Shown piece by piece: positions 28,523 to 38,027 of a stretch of DNA of 64,000 bases. How positions within the stretch are numbered: the first letter of the stretch is position 1; each line of letters opens with the position of its first letter. The notes beneath the pieces were generated by a model. It did not search any database. It was not told the DNA's origin and was given only the letters and a program-made list of their open reading frames with translations. The translations under genes and the position numbers were made by a program. The stretch comes from DATJGF01 sp035495315 (GTDB taxonomy: Bacteria > Verrucomicrobiota > Verrucomicrobiia > Limisphaerales > UBA8199): assembly GCA_035495315.1 (NCBI GenBank), contig DATJGF010000063.1, positions 1 through 64,000 of the forward strand. The letters run 5' to 3'.

Positions 28523-31072
28523 TCATTTTAGCACAGTTTTTGCGGGACGCGAATCGCTGGCAAGTTTTTGGGACGGGTTCCGGGTGCGTTGGAACGGGGC
28601 GCTTTCGATGACGCCCATCAGCAAGGCGGAAAAGCGTCCGTTCTCCTTGTCCAACCGCTCGACGATGCGGTCAACAGTTTCGACATCGTAGTACTCAGTG
28701 CCGCGTCCGAGGGCGAAGGTCATTAGCTTTTCGGCGAGGCAACGGTAGAAGTCGAGTCGGTGGCGTCCGGCGAGTGCCTGTTTAACGTCACGGATATCGT
28801 TGAATGTTTCGCCGGTAATCAGCTTGCCGGCGGCATCAATCGGAACGCTGCGTTCAGAATCGCGCCACATACCGAGCGCGTTGAAATTCTCCAGGGCGAG
28901 GCCCAGAGGATCCATGCGGTTATGGCATGAGCTGCAGAGCGGTTTATTGCGATGCATTTCCAGTGTTTCGCGCAAGGTGGGCTGATGATCGGAGAATTCT
29001 TTTTCACTCGCTTCCAGCGGCGGTATATTTGCCGGCTGCGGAGGGGGCGGCATGCCCAGGATATTATCGAGGATAAACAGGCCGCGTTTGACGGGCGAGG
29101 TGCGCGTAGGATTTGAGGTAACGATGAGGATCGAGCCGTCGGTTAAGACACCGCCGCGGGGGCTGTCCGGAGGCAACGTGACTCGCCGCATTTCGTGGCC
29201 GGTGACATTGGTGATTCCGTAATGGCGCGCCAATCGCTCGTTCAGGAATGTGTAATCACTGGAGACGAACTCGAGGACACTGCGGTCCTGGCGCATGACG
29301 TAATCGAAATCCATCTGGGTTTCATCGCGCATCGCGCGGCGCAGGTCACCGTCCAATTCGATATTATCTTTGTTTTGCGAGCGTCGCTTGCGTTGCTCGA
29401 TCAAATCCTTGAGTTCCTTTGCCTCCTCGGGCGTGCGCTTTTCTTCCGGGATGGCGTTCAATGTGCGGAAACGCTGGATGCGGCGTTCGCGCTCGCGGTC
29501 CTCGCCGCGATCGCGCGCCAGAACAACTTGCTCATTGATGTTGATGCCTTCGAGGTCGCGGATTTGCAGCCATTGGCCGACGAAATTCTCGACCAGCGCT
29601 TTTGAGCGGCCGTCCGCCAGCATGCGTTTGACCTGGCCATCGAGGTTTTTGCGCAATTCGTGGCGGTCGGCCAATCCCATCAGTCCATCGTCAGGCATGG
29701 TGGACCAGAGAAAATACGACAGCCGGGAAGCCAGCGCGTACTCATCCAAGAGGGGGTATTTCTGCCGGGCTGTGTCGGGCTCGACGTTTTCGACACGAAA
29801 CAGGAAGCGCGGCGAAGCAAGTAACGGAATGATGGCTTCGGCGATGCCATCTTCAAAGCATTTGCCCGGGCGTGAATAGGTTTCTTCGGCGAGGGCGACA
29901 AGCCGCTCGACGGTCTTTGGCTCAACCGGTCGGCGATAGGCTTTTTTGGCAAAACGAGTCAGGACTTCACGCGCGTATGTTCGGCGATCCGCGCGCCCGG
30001 TTGGAGGATCTTTCCAGAAAAAGCGGTCAAAATTCTTTGGCCTGGTTCCCGTATCCGCGTCGACGGGGCCGCGGAGACGAACCTGGCGAAGGCGCAGGTC
30101 GAGCGAGTTCTTTTTTTCAACGGCGGGGGTTTCGGGATGCACCTGGACGCTCAATTCGTGCTCGCCGGCGTCCAGCTTCTGGTCGAAGTCGAGCTTGAAT
30201 TTCTTGCCATTGTGCCAGGTGAATTCCCGATTTCCGAGCGTGGTGTCATCGACTTTGAAAGTGACGGTGCATTTGCCAGGATCAAACTCAAATTGTCCGA
30301 GCACCTCGACATCAAAGGTGAGCTGGTACTTGCCGCTTTGTTTGGCGTTGTATTTATGGGTGAGGGTGGCCTCGTCGTAAAAGCTCAGCCGCTCGGAGCT
30401 GCTGGCGGAAGCGGAATGGAAATCAGCTCCGGCCAGGGTTTGTTCCGGTGGGACGCGGAGGCTCCTGGGCACGGCGTCGGCAGTGATAGTTTCGGCTGCG
30501 CGCATGTACTTTTCCAGGAGCAAGGGTGAAAGAGTAAGAACATCGCCGATCGTGTCGAAGCCGTAACCGGTGTCATCGGGGGGCAGTTCCTCCTCGACTT
30601 TGAAATCGAAGCCGGTGAGGTCACGGATGGTATTGCGGTACTCGATCCGGTTGAGGCGGCGGATGGTAACGCGTCCGGGGTCGGGGTTGTCGGGATCGAT
30701 TTGAAAGACGACGGTTTTAATCCACTGCTCGAGGGCATGCTGCTCGGCGGCGTCGGGTCGAGATTTTTTCTGCGGCGGCATAATTCCGGCGCGCAGGTTT
30801 TTGAGTGCCATCATCCACAGATCGCGCCGGGCGAGCATCGCTTCGCGCGACTCGAATTGGTCAAACGCGACTTTCCCCTTTTCCATTCCGTCGCCATGAC
30901 AGTCGAAACAGTAGGTGGTCAGGACCTGCTCGATGGGCTTGGGATAAAGGGATTGGGGGGAGGCTTCTTTGGCGGGGCAAGAGACGAACGGGGCAATGAA
31001 AGCCAAAGAAATGAAGATAAGCGCGCTCAAGCGCGTCGGCGGGCGAAGCGTATATGCCTGTGGCTGAGCCAT
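28523..31072 (-). CDS. DUF1587/1592/1588/1585 cytochrome-type protein
   Basis: From the ATG at 31072 the 849-residue product has a signal peptide (RLSALIFISLAFIAPFVS) and a haem c motif CFDCHGD near residue 60. The chain DUF1587 (RLNRIEYRNTIRDLTG), a carbohydrate-binding-like beta domain, DUF1595, DUF1592 (SRLSYFLWSTMPDDGL), DUF1588 (second CxxCH, CSSCHNR, with MDPLGLALENF) and DUF1585 follows. This is the large haem partner of DUF1552 proteins. A longer frame to 31171 would translate the neighbouring repeat and is rejected. Function is probably periplasmic oxidation or electron transfer in polymer breakdown, but unproven. Confidence 0.9.
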   Translation of the reverse strand: MAQPQAYTLRPPTRLSALIFISLAFIAPFVSCPAKEASPQSLYPKPIEQVLTTYCFDCHGDGMEKGKVAFDQFESREAMLARRDLWMMALKNLRAGIMPPQKKSRPDAAEQHALEQWIKTVVFQIDPDNPDPGRVTIRRLNRIEYRNTIRDLTGFDFKVEEELPPDDTGYGFDTIGDVLTLSPLLLEKYMRAAETITADAVPRSLRVPPEQTLAGADFHSASASSSERLSFYDEATLTHKYNAKQSGKYQLTFDVEVLGQFEFDPGKCTVTFKVDDTTLGNREFTWHNGKKFKLDFDQKLDAGEHELSVQVHPETPAVEKKNSLDLRLRQVRLRGPVDADTGTRPKNFDRFFWKDPPTGRADRRTYAREVLTRFAKKAYRRPVEPKTVERLVALAEETYSRPGKCFEDGIAEAIIPLLASPRFLFRVENVEPDTARQKYPLLDEYALASRLSYFLWSTMPDDGLMGLADRHELRKNLDGQVKRMLADGRSKALVENFVGQWLQIRDLEGININEQVVLARDRGEDRERERRIQRFRTLNAIPEEKRTPEEAKELKDLIEQRKRRSQNKDNIELDGDLRRAMRDETQMDFDYVMRQDRSVLEFVSSDYTFLNERLARHYGITNVTGHEMRRVTLPPDSPRGGVLTDGSILIVTSNPTRTSPVKRGLFILDNILGMPPPPQPANIPPLEASEKEFSDHQPTLRETLEMHRNKPLCSSCHNRMDPLGLALENFNALGMWRDSERSVPIDAAGKLITGETFNDIRDVKQALAGRHRLDFYRCLAEKLMTFALGRGTEYYDVETVDRIVERLDKENGRFSALLMGVIESAPFQRTRNPSQKLASDSRPAKTVLK

Positions 31073-31144
31073 GTCCGATAGTAATCCTAAGTATAAGCGC
31101 AAGTTGCGCTTTTGTCTTGTCCGAAAAACTGCGGTAGCGGTGGG

Positions 31145-31250
31145 CGTCTCGCCGGCCGTAGAGCCGGGCATCCTGCCCGACGGAACGAGTTCCAGCCGGG
31201 CGGCGGGACGCCGCCCTCTACGTCAGGCGAGACGCCTGACGCTACGCGAC
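31145..31250. repeat. Composite palindromic repeat (ccgggcatcctgcccg type)
   Basis: Three small palindromes sit side by side: gccgggcatcctgcccgac, ggcggcgggacgccgccc and tcaggcgagacgcctgac. They are flanked by gtagag and ctctac. The last bases supply the end and TAG stop codon of the Gfo/Idh gene. Confidence 0.7.
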
Positions 31251-32630
31251 TGGGTGCTGCCAGGGACCGCGATACGGACGCCGCAGCAGTTTATTTGCCT
31301 GTGTATCGCCGACGATCTGCCGCTTGGTGGGATCATAGACGAGCGGACGGCCGACTTTCATCGATAAATTTGCAAGAATACAACTGGCGGTCGAAATATG
31401 GCCTTGTTCGATATCAGCGACCGGGCGGCTGCGCTTCTCAATGGCAGCGAGAAAATCGAGCATGTGGTGCCGGGTCGCGGGCGCGGCATGGAGTTCAATA
31501 TCCTTTTCGGTCACGTCCTCGGGGAATTGCTCACGCTCATAAACGCAATCTTTGTGAATGCCTTCTCCTTTGCCCTCCGGAACGAAATCGTAACTCATTA
31601 CACTGGCCTTGAGTGTGCCCTTGTCGCCGTAAAGGGTTAGAGCCCACGGATACTTGGGATCGGCGGGCGTCCCCCAGGTGCGATGCTGCCAGACAACGGT
31701 GAGATCATCGTATTCGAAGGTAGCGGTCTGGGTGTCACTAATGTTCGACTTGCCTTCTTTCTGCAAGAAGATGCCGCCAGTGGAACCGACGCGCTTTGGC
31801 CAGCCGAGGCCCAGCATCCAGCGCGCGGTGTCGAGCATGTGGACGCACATATCCCCGACGATCCCGTTGCCGTATTCCATGAATGTGCGCCACCATCGGA
31901 CGTGGGGAATCGTGTCATAAGGCCGGAGCGGCGCGGGGCCGGTCCACATTTCATAATCAAAATAATCCGGCACGGGGCTCAGCGGCGGGTTGCCGTTGGC
32001 CCGCATATGGTAATAGCAGCAGAGTTCGACGTGCGAAACCTTCCCGAGGAGCCCGGCTTCGACGATGTTCTTTTTGGCTTCGACGAGATGCGGCGTGCTC
32101 TTGCGCTGAGTGCCGACCTGGACGACGCGATTATGTTTGCGCGCCGCGGCGAGCATCGCTTCGCCCTCGGAGATGTCGACACTGATCGGCTTTTGCACAT
32201 AGACGTCTGCGCCAGCCTCGACTGCGGCAATCATCTGCAGCGCGTGCCAGTGATCGGGCGTTCCGATCAGTACGATGTCGAGGTCCTTCTCTTTCAGCAT
32301 CTGACGGTAATCGGAATACGTGCGCGGCTCTTTCTTGGATTTTTGCCGTTGGCTGACCAATTCAGCTGCCTCGGAGAGCATTTGTTTGTCGACATCGCAC
32401 AAGGAGACCACCTCCACCGGGGCGACCTGGATCAAACGGAACAAATCGCTTTTGCCATACCAGCCCGTACCGATCAGGCCGACGCGTTTGGGCTTTTGAT
32501 TCATCAGTTCTACGCCCTCCATGCCGAGAGCCGACAGCGCGAGGGTTGCCGAAGCGGCTTTGAGAAAGCGACGGCGGTTGATGTTGAAAGTGAAAATGGG
32601 AGCCGGATTTTGGGTTTGTGGGGAGCTCAT
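31242..32630 (-). CDS. Tat-exported Gfo/Idh/MocA-family oxidoreductase
   Basis: The 462-residue product has a twin-arginine signal (NRRRFLKAASATLALSAL), then a Rossmann fold starting KRVGLIGTGWYGKS and the family motif region DVYVQKPISVD, in which the usual EKP is QKP, followed by the C-terminal alpha/beta dimer domain with VGDMCVHMLDTARW. Exported members of this family act on sugars or sugar-like compounds with tightly bound NAD(P). The last residues (HPVA) and stop codon come from the adjoining repeat. It precedes the DUF1592-DUF1552 pair on the same strand, about 170 bases away, and may share its transcript. Confidence 0.9.
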   Translation of the reverse strand: MSSPQTQNPAPIFTFNINRRRFLKAASATLALSALGMEGVELMNQKPKRVGLIGTGWYGKSDLFRLIQVAPVEVVSLCDVDKQMLSEAAELVSQRQKSKKEPRTYSDYRQMLKEKDLDIVLIGTPDHWHALQMIAAVEAGADVYVQKPISVDISEGEAMLAAARKHNRVVQVGTQRKSTPHLVEAKKNIVEAGLLGKVSHVELCCYYHMRANGNPPLSPVPDYFDYEMWTGPAPLRPYDTIPHVRWWRTFMEYGNGIVGDMCVHMLDTARWMLGLGWPKRVGSTGGIFLQKEGKSNISDTQTATFEYDDLTVVWQHRTWGTPADPKYPWALTLYGDKGTLKASVMSYDFVPEGKGEGIHKDCVYEREQFPEDVTEKDIELHAAPATRHHMLDFLAAIEKRSRPVADIEQGHISTASCILANLSMKVGRPLVYDPTKRQIVGDTQANKLLRRPYRGPWQHPVA

Positions 32631-32750
32631 AAATCAAAGTAGTGATAAGGGAATTTCAAATGAGGTCATCAGCAACGCTCTTGTAATTTGGTAGTATTCC
32701 TACTGTCAACTGAAAATCGGATCAGGCTTGAATCCCGATTTGGTTTACAA

Positions 32751-32773
32751 GTCTCCTTACGTCGACTCCTACA
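32751..32773. repeat. Single MITE-type end upstream of the histidine kinase
   Basis: The sequence gtctccttacgtcgactcct, ending aca, differs by one base from the right end of copies A and B. It lies in the 5' region of the histidine kinase gene. No partner end was found nearby. Confidence 0.7.
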
Positions 32774-32873
32774 ATTGCCGGCTGGAATTTTGCTTCAGGT
32801 TGGCGCTTATTTTTGGCACCGTAGGCGCGCAGGCGGACGGGCCGAATCAGAGCTCGTGCCTGCGTGCCGGCTT

Positions 32874-35216
32874 ATGCAAAAGCTCAGTGAAAATCTCGAC
32901 GGGAGGACCAAAACAACAACTCCCCCTGACAAGGGGTTAACTGCCGGGGCCAAGCAATGGCTCGAAGCGGCCGAGGCGTTAAGTGTGAGGAACCGTTTCG
33001 CGACGGTGCTGATCGGGCTGGTTTGGATTGGGGTAATCGGCTGGGTCAATGTCAACGCGTTCAGAGAACTCCATTTCGATTATTTTTATTTGCTGGGCTG
33101 CGTGGTGGTGGGATGGCTTGCAGGAGTTGAAGGCGCATTACTTTGCTTAATGGCGTCGGGTGTATTTTTGTATTTGGCCGAGGCGGGTGGAAACGGACGT
33201 CCGATTGAATCGGTTTTCGTCACCAATTCGGCGGTCCGGTTGACTGCATTTGCGATGATTGGTTGGTGCGCGGCGAAAATCGGCGCAGACTCTCGTGACT
33301 TGGAGCGAACCGTCCAGCAGCGCACGGAACGTTTGCAGCGTGAGGTCGAGGAACACAAAGAAACGAGCGAGATGCTGCTCGAGGCGGGGCAGCTTTTTAA
33401 ACAGCTGACTACGAATATTACCGATGTGTTTTGGGTGACGGACCCGCTCAAGCGGGAGGTGGAATTCGTCAGTCCTGCGTTCGAGCGGGTGTGGGGGCGG
33501 TCGTGTGACGCGCTGTATCGTGCGCCGAGCGAGTGGCTGGAGGGGATCCATCACGAGGATCGAGAGCGGGTGACTCGTGGCATGCTGAACCGGCAAATCC
33601 ACGGCGAGTACGATGAAGAATATCGGGTTGAGCGCACTGACGGCGCTGTCCGGTGGGTGCATGATCGCGCGTTTCCGGTAAAAGATCAGAATGGAGCGGT
33701 TTATCGCCTGGTGGGAATTGCGGAGGACGTAACGGAGCGGAAACGAGCCGAGCAGTTGCTGCAGGCCGAGCGCGATATCGGTGCGGCGCTGAGTTCGACG
33801 AGTGATTTGAACTTTGCACTGGATCGCTTGCTCGAGATCGCGATGCAACTTGAGGGCATTGACTGCGGTGGTGTTTACTTGCTGGATAACCGCACCGGCA
33901 CGCTAAATCTGGAGACCCACTGCGGGTTATCGGGCGCGTTTTTGAAGCGAATCTCGCATTATCGCGCCGATGCGGTTGAAACACGTTTAGCGCTGACGGG
34001 GAAAAGCACGTATGTGCGACAGGATCAAATGCCGCGCAACCTGGAGGTGCTGTGGGGTAGCGAGGGGCTGCAGGCGCTGGCGGTAGTGCCGGTGCAGCAC
34101 AAGGGAGCGGTGCTGGGGATGCTGACGCTAGGTTCGTATGGGCAAACCGAAATACCGCCGAGGACTCGCGTCGGGCTCGAAATGATTGCATCTCAGGTCG
34201 CGGGAGCGATTGCCCGCATTCGGGCTGAGACTGCCCAACGCCGCAGCGAGGCCCACGTGCGCACGGTGGTCAATAGTGCGCCGATTGCGCTGCTGGCTTT
34301 TGATGCCAACGGCGTGATCACGTTTGAAGACGGCCAGGCTCTGGCCGCCATGGGAGCAAAACCAGGCGAGCATATAGGCCAATCAGCCGACGAGGTATAT
34401 CGCGATTTTCCCCTGATGCTGCGGAATGTGCATCGCGCTTTGAAAGGTGAAGAGTTCAGTTCGACACTCGAATTCGCCTCGACCGTATTCGAATGTCGCT
34501 TTGCGCCGCTGCAGGAGAGCGATGGCACGCCAACGGGTTTCATTGCCGTTGCCCACGACGTCACCGAGCGTTCACGGTTGCAGCGGGAGATTCTGGAGAT
34601 CAGCGACCGCGAGCAAGCACGGATTGGGCAAGACGTGCACGACGGGTTGTGCCAGCAGTTGATTGGGATGGGGTTCGCGCTGAATTCGCTCGAGGAGTCA
34701 TTGGTCTCACAGCAACGTTCCGAATCGGCCGGGGCTGCGGGCAAAATAGGGAAGCTGCTCGATGATGCGATCGACGAGGCCCGCCGCGTCTGCCGCGGAC
34801 TTTATCCGGTCAGGTTGAGCACGCAAGGGTTGCAATCAGCGCTGGAAGAGATGGCGATTGGGGCGAGCGAACGCTATGGCGTGGGTTGCGTTTGTGAACC
34901 TGGTGCCGACGCGCCCGGCTGCGACGTCGCGACGGCGACGCATTTGTACCGGATCGCTCAGGAAGCAGTGAACAACGCGCTCAAACACAGTGGGGCGCGC
35001 AGCATTACGATTCGCCTGAGTCGGGCTGGTGGCGAGACATTACTCGAGATCAAAGATGACGGGAAAGGCATCGACATGAGCAAGAAGCCAACTGGCAAGG
35101 AGGGGATGGGGCTGCACATTATGGAATACCGGGCGCGGCTGATTGGGGGTACGGTGAGTTTGCATAGCGATACGTGCGGGACTTTAGTATCATGCCGCGT
35201 GCCGCAGACGTTATGA
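32874..35216 (+). CDS. PAS/GAF sensor histidine kinase (NarL-partner type)
   Basis: The 780-residue protein has a membrane region at residues about 42-145 (FATVLIGLVWIGVIGWV and later hydrophobic segments), a coiled coil (RTVQQRTERLQREVEEHKE), and a first PAS/PAC domain ending VGIAEDVTERKRAEQLL. A GAF domain follows (298-440), a second PAS (459-562), then a HisKA_3 dimerisation helix with His near residue 588 in QDVHDGLCQQLIGMG. The ATPase domain carries NNALKHSG, DDGKGID and GMGLHIM. The frame is open to 32688, but that part translates the repeat at 32751, so the ATG at 32874 is chosen. It overlaps the response regulator by ATGA. The signal is unknown. Confidence 0.9.
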   Translation: MQKLSENLDGRTKTTTPPDKGLTAGAKQWLEAAEALSVRNRFATVLIGLVWIGVIGWVNVNAFRELHFDYFYLLGCVVVGWLAGVEGALLCLMASGVFLYLAEAGGNGRPIESVFVTNSAVRLTAFAMIGWCAAKIGADSRDLERTVQQRTERLQREVEEHKETSEMLLEAGQLFKQLTTNITDVFWVTDPLKREVEFVSPAFERVWGRSCDALYRAPSEWLEGIHHEDRERVTRGMLNRQIHGEYDEEYRVERTDGAVRWVHDRAFPVKDQNGAVYRLVGIAEDVTERKRAEQLLQAERDIGAALSSTSDLNFALDRLLEIAMQLEGIDCGGVYLLDNRTGTLNLETHCGLSGAFLKRISHYRADAVETRLALTGKSTYVRQDQMPRNLEVLWGSEGLQALAVVPVQHKGAVLGMLTLGSYGQTEIPPRTRVGLEMIASQVAGAIARIRAETAQRRSEAHVRTVVNSAPIALLAFDANGVITFEDGQALAAMGAKPGEHIGQSADEVYRDFPLMLRNVHRALKGEEFSSTLEFASTVFECRFAPLQESDGTPTGFIAVAHDVTERSRLQREILEISDREQARIGQDVHDGLCQQLIGMGFALNSLEESLVSQQRSESAGAAGKIGKLLDDAIDEARRVCRGLYPVRLSTQGLQSALEEMAIGASERYGVGCVCEPGADAPGCDVATATHLYRIAQEAVNNALKHSGARSITIRLSRAGGETLLEIKDDGKGIDMSKKPTGKEGMGLHIMEYRARLIGGTVSLHSDTCGTLVSCRVPQTL

Positions 35217-35902
35217 CGCAAGCCGAGCACCCTACCAAAACACCGATTCTGCTGGTGGACGATCACCCGGTAGTGCGCGATGGCCTGGCGGAGGCGATCA
35301 ATAAGGAGCGCGACCTGGTGGTGTGTGCCGTGGCGGACGAACGGCATGACGCGTTGCAAGCGGCCGAGGCAACGCTTCCGGCTTTGGCAGTCGTCGACCT
35401 GCTGTTGAAGAATTCGAGCGGTCTGGAACTGATCAAGGACCTGCACGCGCGCTGGCCGCGGTTGCTGATCCTCGTTGTTTCGATGCAGGACGAGCAGGTC
35501 TATGCCGAACGTGCCTTGCGAGCCGGGGCGCGTGGTTACATCACCAAACAACAAGCCACGCGCAACATCGTCGCAGCGATCCGTCGCGTGCTGGGCGGCG
35601 ACATCTACTTGAGCGACAAGATCGCCTCATCGGTGCTCGGCCGCGTGATGGCCAACCCGCAGGCTACGTCTGACACGTTGACCGAGGGTTTAACCGATCG
35701 TGAGTTGCAAGTGTTTGAACTGACCGGCATTGGTCTGAGCACGCGCGACATCGCGGAGCGGCTGCACGTCGATATCAAGACGGTTGAGACCTATCGTTCG
35801 CGACTAAAGGAGAAGTTGCACCTCAAGGATGGCAGCGAACTGCTGCAATTGGCGATTAAGTGGAACCATGACCGGGCGCAGAGCGGGGAAATGCCCAGGT
35901 AA
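35213..35902 (+). CDS. NarL/FixJ-type response regulator
   Basis: The 229-residue product has a receiver domain (LLVDDHPVVRDG with acidic pair Asp16-17, phospho-acceptor Asp62 in AVVDLLLKNSSG, conserved Lys in GYITKQ) and a LuxR-type helix-turn-helix (LTDRELQVFELTGIGLSTRD, then IAERLHVDIKTVETYRSRL). The ATG at 35213 overlaps the kinase stop codon, which fixes this start over 35174 and marks a translationally coupled pair. Target genes are unknown; no matching operator was identified in the window. Confidence 0.95.
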   Translation: MTQAEHPTKTPILLVDDHPVVRDGLAEAINKERDLVVCAVADERHDALQAAEATLPALAVVDLLLKNSSGLELIKDLHARWPRLLILVVSMQDEQVYAERALRAGARGYITKQQATRNIVAAIRRVLGGDIYLSDKIASSVLGRVMANPQATSDTLTEGLTDRELQVFELTGIGLSTRDIAERLHVDIKTVETYRSRLKEKLHLKDGSELLQLAIKWNHDRAQSGEMPR

Positions 35903-36051
35903 CCCCTGTTGGAACGTTAAAATTAAACGTTGAAGGGGCCAGGAAAGCCGGAATAACGAATGACGAATCGCTTTAAAGCGTTATTACATTAACGCGTTAA
36001 AAGGAGGAATTGCCACAAAAGGGCACGAAGAACCCAAAGAGAACAACCGTC

Positions 36052-36906
36052 TTATTTTAACTGGCTCGTGTGCTCGTCGAGCCAATCAATGTCGACGTCG
36101 TTGAGTATGGTCCTGTTTAGAGGAATAAGGACGTCGGGGATTAAGGTAGGGGTGGTTCGGCGATCTTTCCACTTGTGGAGTTCCACGTGGCTGTCGGCAA
36201 ATGAGAAGGTACCGGCGCCCTCATGATAATTACCGGGATAATCGATGATGTTCCATCGGGTATCGGGATTGGTCATGAAACAACCCTCGTTGATGCTGTC
36301 CGCCCGTTCGTCCATTATAACAAATAATTGCGCCGGTGCGCCTATCTGCTCGATGTTTCCATAGAGCGAGTAGCTGCTGGGGGTGGTCCACGTGCGGGAT
36401 TTCTGGCCCATGTAATTGTTCATGGAGACACTGCGCACACGAGGTAATAGCTTGCCTGGGGCGACGTGTGCCATCGAAGGATCGGCAGGGCATTTGAAAA
36501 CGGAAGCCGACCTTATATACGGTCCGAAGTAGGCGCCGTAGGGCCACTGGTTATGATCGATTAATAAGCTGACATTGGTATTATCCTGGTTTGCAGTGTA
36601 ATCCAGCCACCCCCCGACCCAGGACGCGTCCGCCGCGCTTTTTCCGGCGTTACCCCCATCGCGATTGCAGGCCAACTTGCCGCGGTTATCCTCGGCGTAC
36701 ATCCGCCAGGCCAAGGCGAGCTGTCTATGATTATTTAAGCAGCGTATAGCGCCTGCATTCTGTCTGGTCCCGGCGGTCGTTGCCAGGACCAGAAGGGAGA
36801 GGAGTGAAACGGTGAACAGCAGAGTCGCCAGTTCGATGGGCGAAAAAGCACTCACTCTAAGCCGTTCCCGAAGGCCGGCTTGCTGATCGCGAGTGCATGG
36901 CCTCAT
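36052..36906 (-). CDS. Prepilin-like protein, paralogue 1
   Basis: The 284-residue product has a diverged type IV prepilin leader (SAFSPIELATLLFTVSLLSL) in which the usual FTLIE is FSPIE. A helical stem follows (IRCLNNHRQLALAWRMYAEDN), then a soluble domain with VFKCPADPS and RVRSVSMNNYMG, and the terminal signature FSFADSHVELHKW. It belongs with the two next genes to a tandem set. The class is common in Verrucomicrobiota as pseudopilin-like H-X9-DG proteins. Its role, possibly in a secretion or surface filament system, is unproven. The ATG at 36906 is preferred over a longer frame that overlaps the neighbour. Confidence 0.8.
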   Translation of the reverse strand: MRPCTRDQQAGLRERLRVSAFSPIELATLLFTVSLLSLLVLATTAGTRQNAGAIRCLNNHRQLALAWRMYAEDNRGKLACNRDGGNAGKSAADASWVGGWLDYTANQDNTNVSLLIDHNQWPYGAYFGPYIRSASVFKCPADPSMAHVAPGKLLPRVRSVSMNNYMGQKSRTWTTPSSYSLYGNIEQIGAPAQLFVIMDERADSINEGCFMTNPDTRWNIIDYPGNYHEGAGTFSFADSHVELHKWKDRRTTPTLIPDVLIPLNRTILNDVDIDWLDEHTSQLK

Positions 36907-36925
36907 ACGACTCTTCTGCTGAAGG

Positions 36926-37840
36926 TCAGTAGCGGACGGTGGTGTTTTGGGCGAGCCAGTGCATATCCACCCAGGAATCGCTCGCAGAAACATTTAATGC
37001 AATTTGACCCGTGTAAGTAATAGGTGCCCTGCCGACTTTTGTCCCGATCCAGCGATGAATATCCGCGTGACCATCAGCGAAGGATAGACCGGCCCCCTGG
37101 TTGTGGTAATTGGCGGGAAAATCGATAATGGAAGAGCTGCCCGGAGGATCGGCGGGCTGATTACCCGTGCACGCGGAGGCAAACGAGCCGTCGTTGATGC
37201 TGTCGGGGTGCTCGTCCAAAAATACAAAAGTGTGAGCCGGCTGCATAATGCTGGAGAAGCTGCTGTAAGTACGCCAGATACGTTGCGTCAAGTTAAAATT
37301 CTTATCCAGCCATTCTCCGGTACCGAACACCTCGCTCATGGATCGACTTCGCACCCTAGGGACTCTGATGCTGTTGGATATCAGCGTGGCGCCATCAGCA
37401 GGGCAACGGAAAATTGAAGCGTTGCCGCCACAATAAGGAAACATGGGACTGGTATTAATATAAACGGCCGGATCCCAATTGCCCTGTGCCGAGCTGAAAT
37501 CCACGTTGCCCGCGACCCATCTCACGCGGCCAGCCAACGACGCACAGGTTAACAAGACATCGCGATTGTCCTCGGCATATAGTCGCCAGGCGAGCGTCAA
37601 TTGGCGTAGACCGTTCACACATTGGGTGGATTTGCTATAGGGGTTCGTGCGCGCCAAACCTATGACGAAAACGGAGCTGAGGAGGGCCATCATGGCGATG
37701 ATCGCCAGAAGTTCCAGGAGGGTAAAGCCGTGGCGAAAACCGCTAAAGCGGTTCGAGGTCACCTTACGCCGTCTGTCACCTCGCTGAAGCGAGGTGTTAA
37801 TGAGAGGCTGCGGCCTGCGAACTAAGGGTCGAGTCTTCAT
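36926..37840 (-). CDS. Prepilin-like protein, paralogue 2
   Basis: The 304-residue product carries the prepilin motif HGFTLLELLAIIAMMALLSS with a canonical Gly/Phe cleavage site, a stem (CVNGLRQLTLAWRLYAEDN), a CPADGA segment, and the C-terminal LSFADGHADIHRW signature. Before the motif, residues 13-36 (INTSLQRG...NRFSGF) are encoded by the repeat at 37735-37805 and make the leader unusually long. It lies 19 bases upstream of paralogue 1. The ATG at 37840 is used; a longer frame to 37888 lacks support. Confidence 0.82.
   Translation of the reverse strand: MKTRPLVRRPQPLINTSLQRGDRRRKVTSNRFSGFRHGFTLLELLAIIAMMALLSSVFVIGLARTNPYSKSTQCVNGLRQLTLAWRLYAEDNRDVLLTCASLAGRVRWVAGNVDFSSAQGNWDPAVYINTSPMFPYCGGNASIFRCPADGATLISNSIRVPRVRSRSMSEVFGTGEWLDKNFNLTQRIWRTYSSFSSIMQPAHTFVFLDEHPDSINDGSFASACTGNQPADPPGSSSIIDFPANYHNQGAGLSFADGHADIHRWIGTKVGRAPITYTGQIALNVSASDSWVDMHWLAQNTTVRY
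37735..37805. repeat. Palindromic repeat within prepilin leader
   Basis: Two palindromes, aaccgctaaagcggtt and cacctcgctgaagcgaggtg, are separated by about 30 bases. The same pair occurs at 38865-38931. Both are in frame and encode INTSLQRG and NRFSGF ahead of the prepilin cleavage motif. Confidence 0.8.
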
Positions 37841-38027
37841 AATTTGTTTACTTCTACTTGCAAGCGCGGCAAACCAGAGCCGTGACACTGAGCGCAGTAT
37901 TGACCCGGACGTGCTTGCATATTTGTGACTTTAACGGCTCAAAAAGTATTACTACCTACCGAGGCTTTTTCAGAACATCAAGATTGGGCGTCTGAAATAA
38001 TGCATTTCAAAGCCAATGCGTAAAATA

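Noticed and set aside
31683..32642. 319-codon plus-strand frame opposite the Gfo/Idh gene
   Set aside because: Shadow of a clear Rossmann-fold protein on the other strand.
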